This document shows, piece by piece, positions 1 through 6,323 of a stretch of DNA of 6,742 bases. The position numbers and the translations under genes were made by a program. The notes under the pieces were generated by a model that saw nothing but the letters and a program-made list of their open reading frames with translations, was not told the DNA's origin and searched no databases. Origin of the DNA: Flavisolibacter sp. (lineage in GTDB: Bacteria; Bacteroidota; Bacteroidia; Chitinophagales; Chitinophagaceae); assembly GCA_025936195.1 (NCBI GenBank), contig JAICTW010000148.1, positions 1-6,742 on the forward strand, in the 5' to 3' direction. Position 1 is the stretch's first letter. Each line of letters begins with the position of its first letter.

Positions 1-80
1 AACTGATTATTTGTGAGTGTTTGATCTTGTGAGGAAACTTACATAATGCTCAATAGAATTCCTGAACGTACAAGTGAGTG

Positions 81-197
81 ATGGTGCCTCTTGCGCCACA
101 GGCTACAACAGAAGACGACAGTAGTAATGCAGCTAAATACAAAAAAAATCCAAAGGCTTTAAAGAATAAACAAAAAAGAAAAGCAACTCCGACCTAA
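81..197 (+). CDS. Possible short basic ORF (38 codons), doubtful
   Basis: An ATG at 81 (with an in-frame GTG just before it at 78) opens a 38-codon frame that ends with TAA at 195-197. The predicted peptide has an acidic patch near residues 11-13 (EDD) followed by a strongly basic tail rich in Lys (KNKQKRK near residues 28-34). It has no membrane segment and no motif I recognise. All three plus frames upstream contain stops, so it is not simply the end of a longer intact gene entering the window. It converges on the permease, with only 23 bp between the two stop codons. It could be a small protein, the eroded tail of a lost gene, or chance. No promoter or ribosome binding site was found, and the rest of 1-220 shows nothing else I can support. 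Confidence 0.18.
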   Translation: MVPLAPQATTEDDSSNAAKYKKNPKALKNKQKRKATPT

Positions 198-220
198 GTT
201 CCACACCGGGACGGCGGGTT

Positions 221-1471
221 TTAACTTCTTATCGCCTGAACAGGGTCCATCTTAGCAGCTTTTATAGCCGGAATAATACCTGCCAACACTCCTGCAATAA
301 TGCAGATAATGATGGCAATGGCAATGATTTGTGCTGAAAGGAAAATAGGAAAATGTAAAATGGCTGTTGCAATTTTTGTGAGAACAAGAACAAGGAGTAG
401 CCCAATGACTCCGCCGATAATGCAAAGGAATGCAGACTCCAACAGAAACTCAGTTAGGATGACTCCGCTTTTGGCGCCGATTGCTTTCTTTAATCCGATT
501 TGTGTTGTGCGTTCTTTTACGGTAACGAACATAATATTAGCCACACCAAAAATTCCCACAATAAAGGAAAGAATACCGATGATCCATCCTCCCAGGTTGA
601 TGCTTACAAAAGCCTGTTCAAGTGCATCGCTGAAATCGTTCACGTCGTTCAATGCAAAATCATCGTCTTCTCTTGGGCTTAATTTATGTATGGAACGCAT
701 CACACTTTCCAGTTCATCTTTTAATGCTTTGCTGCTTACCGTTTCCTTACCTTTTACAAGGATCAAAGGATCGGCGCGTCTTTCATCAATGAACGTTCGT
801 GCAAAACGGTAGGAGGCAACCAGGCTTTTATCGAACTGCCATCCGCCAATGATAGTGTTGCCCTGCTTTTTAATAACACCAACAATATTGACGGTTTTTC
901 CTTTTGTGGTCACTTGTTTTCCAACAGCACGTTCAGCATCGCCGAATAATTTTTCAGCTACTTCATTTCCAATCACAGCGGAGTTGTTGCCCAATCCAAA
1001 TTCAGCATCCGTCATAAAACGGCCATATTGAATTTCTACCGGCTGTATATTGGGAAATTCTTCTGTGATGCCATAAAGAATGGTGTTGTTAAGAATATTA
1101 TCGCGGAAAGAAATATTGCCGGAAGTATTGATTACAAAAGCGACACTGGCCGCTGTTGTTGTTCTTTGTTTGATTTGTTGCAGCTCACTGTATTTGGGTG
1201 AAGGCCGCTTTACAAATTTCCACCAGGGATAATCGGGACCGCCGCCGGCGCCATAATCCCATTTGTCAATGTAAATGGTGTTGGTGCCTAATGATTTTAT
1301 TTCGGATTGGATGTTGAGCTTAAGGCTGTTTACCGTAGCCAGAACGCCAATGATGCAAAAAATGCCAATGGTAACACCGAACAGGGAAAGAAAAGTACGC
1401 AGCTTGTTTTTCCACAGCTCCTGCATGGCTATCCGGAAACTACTGGAGGCGATCTCAAAAATCCTGCGCAT
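221..1471 (-). CDS. ABC transporter permease, MacB/FtsX type
   Basis: This is an inner-membrane permease subunit of a MacB-like ABC transporter (MacB_PCD plus FtsX domains). Such proteins couple cytoplasmic ATP hydrolysis by a separate ATPase to movement of substrates or lipoproteins on the periplasmic side. From the chosen start it has 416 residues. The order is a basic N-terminus with NKLRTFLSLFG, one membrane helix (about 26-47), a large periplasmic domain with a GGGPDYPWW segment (about 76-84), then three helices (about 292-315, 343-366, 379-402). The FtsX coupling-helix region VKERTTQIGLKKAIGAK (about 318-334) and the terminal PAIKAAKMDPVQAIRS are typical of the family. The frame stays open to an ATG at 1519. 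I prefer the ATG at 1471 because it gives the usual N-terminal length and the upstream codons overlap a promoter match. No ATPase gene is adjacent in view, so the substrate is unknown. It is probably unrelated to the polysaccharide genes. Confidence 0.93.
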   Translation of the reverse strand: MRRIFEIASSSFRIAMQELWKNKLRTFLSLFGVTIGIFCIIGVLATVNSLKLNIQSEIKSLGTNTIYIDKWDYGAGGGPDYPWWKFVKRPSPKYSELQQIKQRTTTAASVAFVINTSGNISFRDNILNNTILYGITEEFPNIQPVEIQYGRFMTDAEFGLGNNSAVIGNEVAEKLFGDAERAVGKQVTTKGKTVNIVGVIKKQGNTIIGGWQFDKSLVASYRFARTFIDERRADPLILVKGKETVSSKALKDELESVMRSIHKLSPREDDDFALNDVNDFSDALEQAFVSINLGGWIIGILSFIVGIFGVANIMFVTVKERTTQIGLKKAIGAKSGVILTEFLLESAFLCIIGGVIGLLLVLVLTKIATAILHFPIFLSAQIIAIAIIICIIAGVLAGIIPAIKAAKMDPVQAIRS

Positions 1472-1474
1472 GGA

Positions 1475-1504
1475 CAAATTTAATTGTGAATCGCCAATCG
1501 TCAA
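1475..1504 (-). promoter_or_regulatory. Candidate Bacteroidota promoter for the ABC permease
   Basis: On the minus strand, TTG (1504-1502) is followed after exactly 19 bases by TAAATTTG (1482-1475). This fits the Bacteroidota housekeeping pattern of a -33 TTG and a -7 TAnnTTTG. Transcription would be expected to begin a few bases further on, at or next to the ATG at 1471, giving a leaderless or nearly leaderless mRNA. It is the only full-consensus match I noticed in the gene-to-gene spacers. Its position between genes favours it being real, but the match is by eye. Confidence 0.5.
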
Positions 1505-1597
1505 CCTGAATTTTAGCATCCAACCATTTTGAAGTATGTTAAAGCGGCGAGCCTTGCAAGCTGTGGTTTATTTAACGTGAGTTGGGAAAAAGCTCTT

Positions 1598-1640
1598 TGA
1601 CGGTTCAAAATATCTGACGGTTTATGTTACTGTCAAGTAT
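1598..1640. repeat. TGACGGT direct and inverted repeat in spacer
   Basis: TGACGGTT occurs at 1598-1605 and again at 1615-1622, 17 bp apart. The second copy also forms the left arm of an imperfect inverted repeat: ATATCTGACGGT (1610-1621), a 7-base loop, and ACTGTCAAGTAT (1629-1640), with 9 of 12 arm positions matching. The element lies between the stop of the ligase-like gene and the permease promoter. It could be a regulator binding site, or a hairpin at the 3' end of the ligase-like transcript. No clean run of T follows the stem on the minus strand, so it is not a textbook intrinsic terminator. Confidence 0.35.
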
Positions 1641-1661
1641 TTCCGGCTCACATGAATTTAT

Positions 1662-2978
1662 CTATTTCAATACTGATGCTTCGTCCAAAGCCAATACTCC
1701 GGTTGTTTTTGCCTGATGAATATTGATTTCTTTTTTTATTTCCTGCATCTCATAAAGAAAAACCGGAAAGAATGTGAAGATGACTAATCCGTATTGTGTT
1801 TCCAGTGGTGCATCGGTAAAGCAGTAGATCAAAATCAACAGCACGAAGCACTTCAACACTTTGCTTCTACTCCTTACAGCCATTTTAATCAGGGAACAGG
1901 AAATCAGGAGAAAGATCAATAATCCTAAAATGCCGCTTTCCAATAAGCATTGCAAAAACTGGTTGTGTGTATGATAACCAAGAAATCCTTTTTTATCTGT
2001 GCCCGGCACTCCGGTGTACATATTGGTTTCCACATATTTTTTGTCCAATGCTGCCTGTGCATCTCCAGGTGATAAACCCAAAATCCATGCGTGGTGTTCT
2101 GAAAGAATTTCATAAGTAAACCGCCATTGCAGTAATCTGAACTGAACACCATTGAAATAAATTCCCGGATGGAATTTTTTCTGTTCAAAAAGAAGCGAAT
2201 TTCCTGAAAAGATTTCTTTGAAACGATGACTTACGGGATTGGATGTTGCCAATACGGTTGTGATCATGCCAACAAAGACCAATACGGCAATGGAGGCATT
2301 GGATTTAAGTAAATGTTTGGAGAAGAAAAACCAAACGAGATAACAAACATAAAAGCAGATGACCAGCTTTGAAGAAAGGAGAATTAAAAATGCCGAAAGG
2401 AAAACGATGATATATTTTGACAATCTGCTTTTGTCCGATTCAATTAGAAAAACAAGAGCGATAAAAACCAGGATGGAAAATTGTATGGCATGTTGGGAAA
2501 TGGGCTTTACGAGATCATGATAAAAGAAAGTGGAAACCGGTGCACCTGCCCAGTAGTTTGCGCAAGCAATTCCCAGGCAATACAAAGAAGCGACGCTTAA
2601 AAATATTGAGAAATACCAGATCAGAAGCTTTCGCTTTTTGATAGTAAGAAAATGATTGCTGCAGGAAACTGCAAAAGGAATAAAAACCAGTGCACTGCTT
2701 CGCTGAAGAAGTTTTAGTCCTTCTGAAATATCATTGGTGTACAATAATGAAAGCGATTGTAAAACAAAAAGAAAAAGGCAACTTACCAGGAACAGAGAGA
2801 AGATTTCTTTATTGAAAAAGTTTTTTTTGAAATGTTTATTTCTAATGAGTACAGCAACCAAAAAAATCCCTATTGCAATACTGCTTACGGCTCTTAATGA
2901 AAAAATAATGCTGAAAAGGAAAATCAGGTAAGTCCAGAAGAGAACGGAGTCAAGGTATTTTATAAATCTGTCCTGCAT
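1662..2978 (-). CDS. O-antigen ligase / Wzy_C family polysaccharide membrane protein
   Basis: This is a 438-residue polytopic membrane protein of the O-antigen ligase/polymerase superfamily (Wzy_C). Members act on the periplasmic face, either transferring an undecaprenyl-linked glycan to an acceptor or polymerising repeat units. Hydrophobic helices fill about residues 12-45, 58-80, 95-140, 163-250, 348-368 and 375-410. The long extracytoplasmic loop (about 251-345) carries the family hallmarks: an Arg/Trp segment RLLQWR (281-286), a GLSPGD turn (301-306), and HTHNQFLQ followed by LESGILGL (336-353). A later DAPLE motif (389-393) resembles the DxxLE seen in Bacteroidota members. About 28 residues at the C-terminus are soluble. 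The start at 2978 gives a normal N-terminus. The gene follows the Wzz-like gene by 31 bp on the same strand, so they are probably cotranscribed. Ligase versus polymerase cannot be settled from sequence, so no gene symbol is given. Confidence 0.88.
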   Translation of the reverse strand: MQDRFIKYLDSVLFWTYLIFLFSIIFSLRAVSSIAIGIFLVAVLIRNKHFKKNFFNKEIFSLFLVSCLFLFVLQSLSLLYTNDISEGLKLLQRSSALVFIPFAVSCSNHFLTIKKRKLLIWYFSIFLSVASLYCLGIACANYWAGAPVSTFFYHDLVKPISQHAIQFSILVFIALVFLIESDKSRLSKYIIVFLSAFLILLSSKLVICFYVCYLVWFFFSKHLLKSNASIAVLVFVGMITTVLATSNPVSHRFKEIFSGNSLLFEQKKFHPGIYFNGVQFRLLQWRFTYEILSEHHAWILGLSPGDAQAALDKKYVETNMYTGVPGTDKKGFLGYHTHNQFLQCLLESGILGLLIFLLISCSLIKMAVRSRSKVLKCFVLLILIYCFTDAPLETQYGLVIFTFFPVFLYEMQEIKKEINIHQAKTTGVLALDEASVLK

Positions 2979-3009
2979 CCATCATTTTTGAAAAGGCATT
3001 CTATTTTAT

Positions 3010-3966
3010 TTACTGGTACAGATCCTTTGAGCTTGCTATTTTTCTCCATACATACAAGATCAAAGACAATACATAACCTAAGAAAGCCCCGGTGGCTAAT
3101 CCAAAAACAATAAATTTTAAAGGATTGGGACGCATCAGTTTCCCTTTGGTAAAATCGGATAAAACCTGAACGCCATTGCTGAATTTCAGCTGCTCCTGGT
3201 AGGAAAGCAATTTCTCATTAAGTTCCATCCATTCCGCATTGATGCGGGAAACATAAACCAACATCGGCGATGCATTTGCACCATTGCTTTTGATCATCTC
3301 ATTTACAGCCAGCTTTGTCTCGTCAACTTTGCTGATCTCCATCTTAACCTGTTCTATCAGCTTACTGAGTTTTGCACGTTCTGCGTCTATTTTTTCTTTT
3401 GCATACGGACCATTATTCAACCCGCTGACGATGCTGTTTCTTAATTGGTCAAGAACGGAAGCATTTTTGACTGAAACAGTAACCATAAAGCCGTTGGGAT
3501 TATTCTGTACAAAAAGCTTAATGATCTCTTCTGCTGAAATTTTGCTTATTTGTTTAACCACATCTTCTTTGGTGTCCATAATATTGGCAAGAGTTGAAAA
3601 CTCCTGTTTCGCCAAAAGTCCCTGCCAGGTGTCAATGATCTCAATAGCTTCCTGGTTGGTTAGAATTGTTGATTGCACGATAAGGCTTGACGAGTATTGC
3701 TTTGGAGTAGTAAAATAAAAATAGAGTCCAACCAACAAGCCTGCAAGAGTAAAGCTGATAAGAGTCCATCTGAATTTTCTGACAAAGGCAACAGCTTTTG
3801 CAATGAGGTGGATCAGATCCAGTTCATCGGGGTGATGATTGGCATGGCCATTTTTTTCAGCTAATGGTTTCAGATAAAGGTCCTTCTGGTACAATGGATT
3901 GGTATTGTTTGCAGAGTAAACGAAAAAAATGGCTGAAAGGATGCCTGCAGGGCAAACTTTTGCCAA
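3010..3966 (-). CDS. Wzz-like polysaccharide chain-length / co-polymerase protein, start uncertain
   Basis: This is an inner-membrane polysaccharide co-polymerase of the Wzz type, which sets the chain length made by a Wzy polymerase. The open frame is at most 318 residues. It has a first membrane helix (about 68-86), a periplasmic domain rich in charged helices and probably coiled coil (about 188-262), and a second helix (about 284-306) preceded by the Pro-rich MRPNPLK that Wzz proteins often carry. A short cytoplasmic tail follows, with no kinase domain and no Tyr cluster, so this is a stand-alone form rather than a BY-kinase fusion. The start is a problem: the frame has no ATG before residue 130. 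The longest version begins with TTG at 3966 and would add a hydrophobic stretch (about 8-19) atypical for the family. A TTG at 3894 (294 residues) leaves a more usual cytoplasmic N-terminus running to PDELDL. The coordinates given are the upper bound. The gene diverges from the Wzy-like gene. Confidence 0.8.
   Translation of the reverse strand: MAKVCPAGILSAIFFVYSANNTNPLYQKDLYLKPLAEKNGHANHHPDELDLIHLIAKAVAFVRKFRWTLISFTLAGLLVGLYFYFTTPKQYSSSLIVQSTILTNQEAIEIIDTWQGLLAKQEFSTLANIMDTKEDVVKQISKISAEEIIKLFVQNNPNGFMVTVSVKNASVLDQLRNSIVSGLNNGPYAKEKIDAERAKLSKLIEQVKMEISKVDETKLAVNEMIKSNGANASPMLVYVSRINAEWMELNEKLLSYQEQLKFSNGVQVLSDFTKGKLMRPNPLKFIVFGLATGAFLGYVLSLILYVWRKIASSKDLYQ
3951..3964. repeat. Perfect short inverted repeat in the divergent start region
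   Basis: GGCAAA (3951-3956) and TTTGCC (3959-3964) are perfect reverse complements separated by two bases; as a hairpin, five pairs with a four-base loop are sterically reasonable. The repeat sits 24 bp before the Wzy-like ATG and next to the outermost possible TTG start of the Wzz-like gene. It could be an operator half-site pair or a leader hairpin, but at this size it could also be chance. Confidence 0.25.
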
Positions 3967-3987
3967 TGAATTGCGTATTCATAAGCA

Positions 3988-5208
3988 ATGCTGCGCATTA
4001 ACAAATACATTCCCTTTGCGGTACTCTATTTTTTTTTGAATTCACTCGGACTGCCGTTTGGACTTACCTATACTGCTTTGTTAGCTCCTTTCTTTTATTG
4101 GTGGATATTGTATGTACGAAAAAAAGAAGTGTTGCTTCCTTTTTTATTTTGCCTTTTTCCATTTGTTTTTATTCATATCAATTTTGTAGGAGTAGATACT
4201 AATTCCTACATCACCTCACTGATCAATTATACGGCCGTTTATATTTTTTGCCAGGCATTTTACACGTTTTTAAAAGCCTGTAAAGAACCAGAACTGATCT
4301 TCAAAAAAATACTTGTCATTAATTTTGTGTTATGTCTTATTGCCATTCCGTTATATTTTACTCCATATTCTTATTTCCTTTGGTTCAAGCAGCCATTAAC
4401 AGAAGGCATTGACGATTTTGAGCGGTTGCGTTTGTTTACCTATGAGGCTTCGTATTATGCTACTTTATTAGTTCCGCTTTTCTTTTTCTTTTTTCTTGAA
4501 ATTGTTTTCAAACAAAATAAAATGAATGCGTGGCGGCTGATGATCTTACTCCTGCTTCCTTATGCTCTGTCTTTTTCTATTGGTGTGATCAGTTGTATTC
4601 TTCTCTCCATTTTTATCGTTTTCATTTTTTATTTCAGCAGGTTGATAACAAATAAAAGAGTTCTGAATTTGATAGCACTTGCAGCAATGATCGTTATTCC
4701 TTCGGTTGTTCTGCTCTTCGTTTTCTTTCCCCACAACACTTTGTTCATTCGCCTTCAAAACATTGTAGCCGGGCATGATAAATCCGGAAGAGGAAGAACT
4801 TTTGAAGCTTTCTATCTTGCAATGAAAATTCTTTCTTTCAAAAGCAGTGTGTGGGGAATCGGATTGGGACAGATCAAGATCATAGGAACCGATGTTATCC
4901 GCGGTTTTTATTTCTATCCCATGAATTATCGCATTGCCATTCCAAATGTTACTGCCGAAACGCTGGCGCTGTTTGGCTGGACAGGAATTTTCATTCGTTT
5001 TTTTGCAGAGATCTTTCTGTTTTTGTACACAAAGGTTTGGAAGAATTACTACAGGTTGTTATTGTTTGTTTTCATATTCGTTTACCAATTTACCGGAAGC
5101 TTTACCACCAATATTGCGGAATATGTGATCTGGATACTGGCGTTCACGGAAGTATTTCCTCAACTCAAAGTAAATCCTGTTTTAAACCAAACAATTGCAG
5201 AACGATGA
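3988..5208 (+). CDS. Wzy-like O-antigen / exopolysaccharide polymerase
   Basis: This 406-residue polytopic membrane protein most likely joins lipid-linked oligosaccharide repeat units on the periplasmic face, as Wzy polymerases do. Such proteins are highly divergent, and assignment rests on topology and a few motifs. Hydrophobic helices cover most of about residues 7-65, 76-95, 107-130, 155-175, 183-247, 326-347 and 355-390. Features seen include RLRLFTYEASYYA (146-158), matching the R...E-x-S pattern of many Wzy proteins. A periplasmic segment has SGRGRT (266-271) then WGIGLGQ (289-295), and N320 with AETLALFGW (323-331) precedes a late helix. The ATG at 3988 is the only reasonable start. 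No promoter consensus was found upstream. The stop overlaps the next start (ATGA, 5205-5208), so the two are probably translationally coupled. It is not an obvious duplicate of the ligase-like gene at 1662-2978, whose motifs differ. Confidence 0.82.
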   Translation: MLRINKYIPFAVLYFFLNSLGLPFGLTYTALLAPFFYWWILYVRKKEVLLPFLFCLFPFVFIHINFVGVDTNSYITSLINYTAVYIFCQAFYTFLKACKEPELIFKKILVINFVLCLIAIPLYFTPYSYFLWFKQPLTEGIDDFERLRLFTYEASYYATLLVPLFFFFFLEIVFKQNKMNAWRLMILLLLPYALSFSIGVISCILLSIFIVFIFYFSRLITNKRVLNLIALAAMIVIPSVVLLFVFFPHNTLFIRLQNIVAGHDKSGRGRTFEAFYLAMKILSFKSSVWGIGLGQIKIIGTDVIRGFYFYPMNYRIAIPNVTAETLALFGWTGIFIRFFAEIFLFLYTKVWKNYYRLLLFVFIFVYQFTGSFTTNIAEYVIWILAFTEVFPQLKVNPVLNQTIAER

Positions 5209-6323
5209 GTATAAAGCTGTTTGTGGATGCACATGTTTTTGATAAGGAATACCAGGGAACAAGGACGTTTATTAAAGGGGTGTACAGGGCGTTGGCTGCC
5301 TATTCTGATATCCAAATTTTTATTGCAGCAAATGATGTAAGAAACCTGGAAAAAGAATTTGACGGATTGGAAAATATGATTTTCATTCAGTACAAAAGCA
5401 AAACAACCTTTATTCGCTTAAACTATGAAGTTCCATTGATCATCCGGAAATACAAAATTGATTATGCGCACTTTCAATATGTAGCACCGTTCATTAAAAA
5501 TTGCAAATTCATTGTAACCACGCATGATATTATTTTTTGCGAACAGCCACAGGAATTTCCTTTAAGCTATCGCTTGCCACGCCAATTTCTTTTTAAGCTT
5601 TCAGCAAAGAGGGCAGATATTCTGACCACTGTTTCGGATCATTCAAAACGTTCCATTCAGAAGCACTTCAGAATTAAAGGGCAAAGGATTTCTGTGATCT
5701 GCAATGGAATTGCCGAAAACTTTTTTACAACCTATGATAAAGATTTTTCTAAAAAATACATTGCATGCAACTATGGATTGAACAAATACATTTTGTATGT
5801 AAGCAGGATTGAGCCCAGAAAGAATCATGCTGCTTTATTGAAAGCATTTACCCAATTGAGATTGTATGAGCAAGGCTATCATCTTGTCTTTTTGGGAAAG
5901 CAAAGTTTGAAAGAAACAGAACTGGATAAAATGATTCTCGCGTTGCCTGAAAAAGTTAAGCGGCACTTATTTATTGATGATTCAATCAATGATGAAGGCC
6001 TTATGGAGTTTTATCGTGCCGCGGATTTATTTGTTTATCCTTCCAAGGCAGAAGGCTTTGGCATTCCACCATTGGAAGCAGCAGCCTTGAAGGTTCCCGT
6101 ATTGTGTTCCCGTTCCACCGCTATGGCTGATTTCAGTTTTTTCAACGGTGAACAATTTGATCCTTTCAATTATGAGGAAATAGAAAACAAATTGAGCCTG
6201 GCTTTGCAAATTACTGCCCGCGAACAGAGGTTAAATGAACTATCCGATTTGGTTAGAGAAAAATATTCCTGGAAGAAATCAGCACAGGTCCTTTATGAAT
6301 TGATTAAAACCGATTACTTATGA
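5205..6323 (+). CDS. GT4 family glycosyltransferase (GT-B fold)
   Basis: This is a 372-residue retaining glycosyltransferase that would add a sugar from a nucleotide donor to a lipid-linked acceptor at the cytoplasmic face. The N-terminal half has DAHVFDKEYQGTRTF (8-22), a glycine-containing loop of the acceptor domain, and THD (106-108). VSDHSKRSI (143-151) closes that half. The C-terminal donor-binding half begins with YVSRIEPRKNH (198-208) and contains YPSKAEGFGIPPLEAA, in which E283 and E291 form the EX7E motif of GT4 enzymes. The pattern resembles mannosyl- and rhamnosyltransferase-like GT4 proteins, but donor and linkage cannot be read from sequence. The frame is open upstream to 4851. 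I reject that longer start because it would overlap the polymerase by over 350 bp, while the ATG at 5205 overlaps by 4 bp and starts exactly at the family N-terminus. The stop overlaps the next gene by ATGA. No membrane helix is present. Confidence 0.95.
   Translation: MSIKLFVDAHVFDKEYQGTRTFIKGVYRALAAYSDIQIFIAANDVRNLEKEFDGLENMIFIQYKSKTTFIRLNYEVPLIIRKYKIDYAHFQYVAPFIKNCKFIVTTHDIIFCEQPQEFPLSYRLPRQFLFKLSAKRADILTTVSDHSKRSIQKHFRIKGQRISVICNGIAENFFTTYDKDFSKKYIACNYGLNKYILYVSRIEPRKNHAALLKAFTQLRLYEQGYHLVFLGKQSLKETELDKMILALPEKVKRHLFIDDSINDEGLMEFYRAADLFVYPSKAEGFGIPPLEAAALKVPVLCSRSTAMADFSFFNGEQFDPFNYEEIENKLSLALQITAREQRLNELSDLVREKYSWKKSAQVLYELIKTDYL

Noticed and set aside
170..200. A possible intrinsic terminator for the permease: AACT/AGTT arms followed by a T-rich stretch on the minus strand.
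   Set aside because: The stem is only four AT-rich pairs with an eight-base loop, too weak to call.
300..812. A long open frame (170 codons) antisense to the ABC permease.
   Set aside because: It is a mirror of the permease codons, shows no domain, and the permease on the other strand has clear family motifs.
1553..1560. The palindrome CTTGCAAG.
   Set aside because: Eight bases with no loop, no second copy and no positional logic; expected by chance.
3284..3718. A 144-codon open frame antisense to the Wzz-like gene.
   Set aside because: Its Leu/Ser-rich translation is the expected shadow of the coding strand, with no recognisable motif.
3903..3911. TATTGTTTG on the plus strand as a -7 element for the Wzy-like gene.
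   Set aside because: It has one base too many relative to TAnnTTTG and no TTG at the proper spacing upstream.
4002..4009. TGTATTTG on the minus strand as a -7 element for the Wzz-like gene.
   Set aside because: It has one mismatch in the TA, no -33 TTG at suitable distance, and lies within the Wzy-like coding sequence.
4851..5204. An upstream extension of the GT4 glycosyltransferase frame by 118 codons.
   Set aside because: It overlaps the well-supported Wzy-like gene in another frame, its translation is Cys/His-rich and unlike the family, and the ATG at 5205 begins exactly at the family N-terminus.
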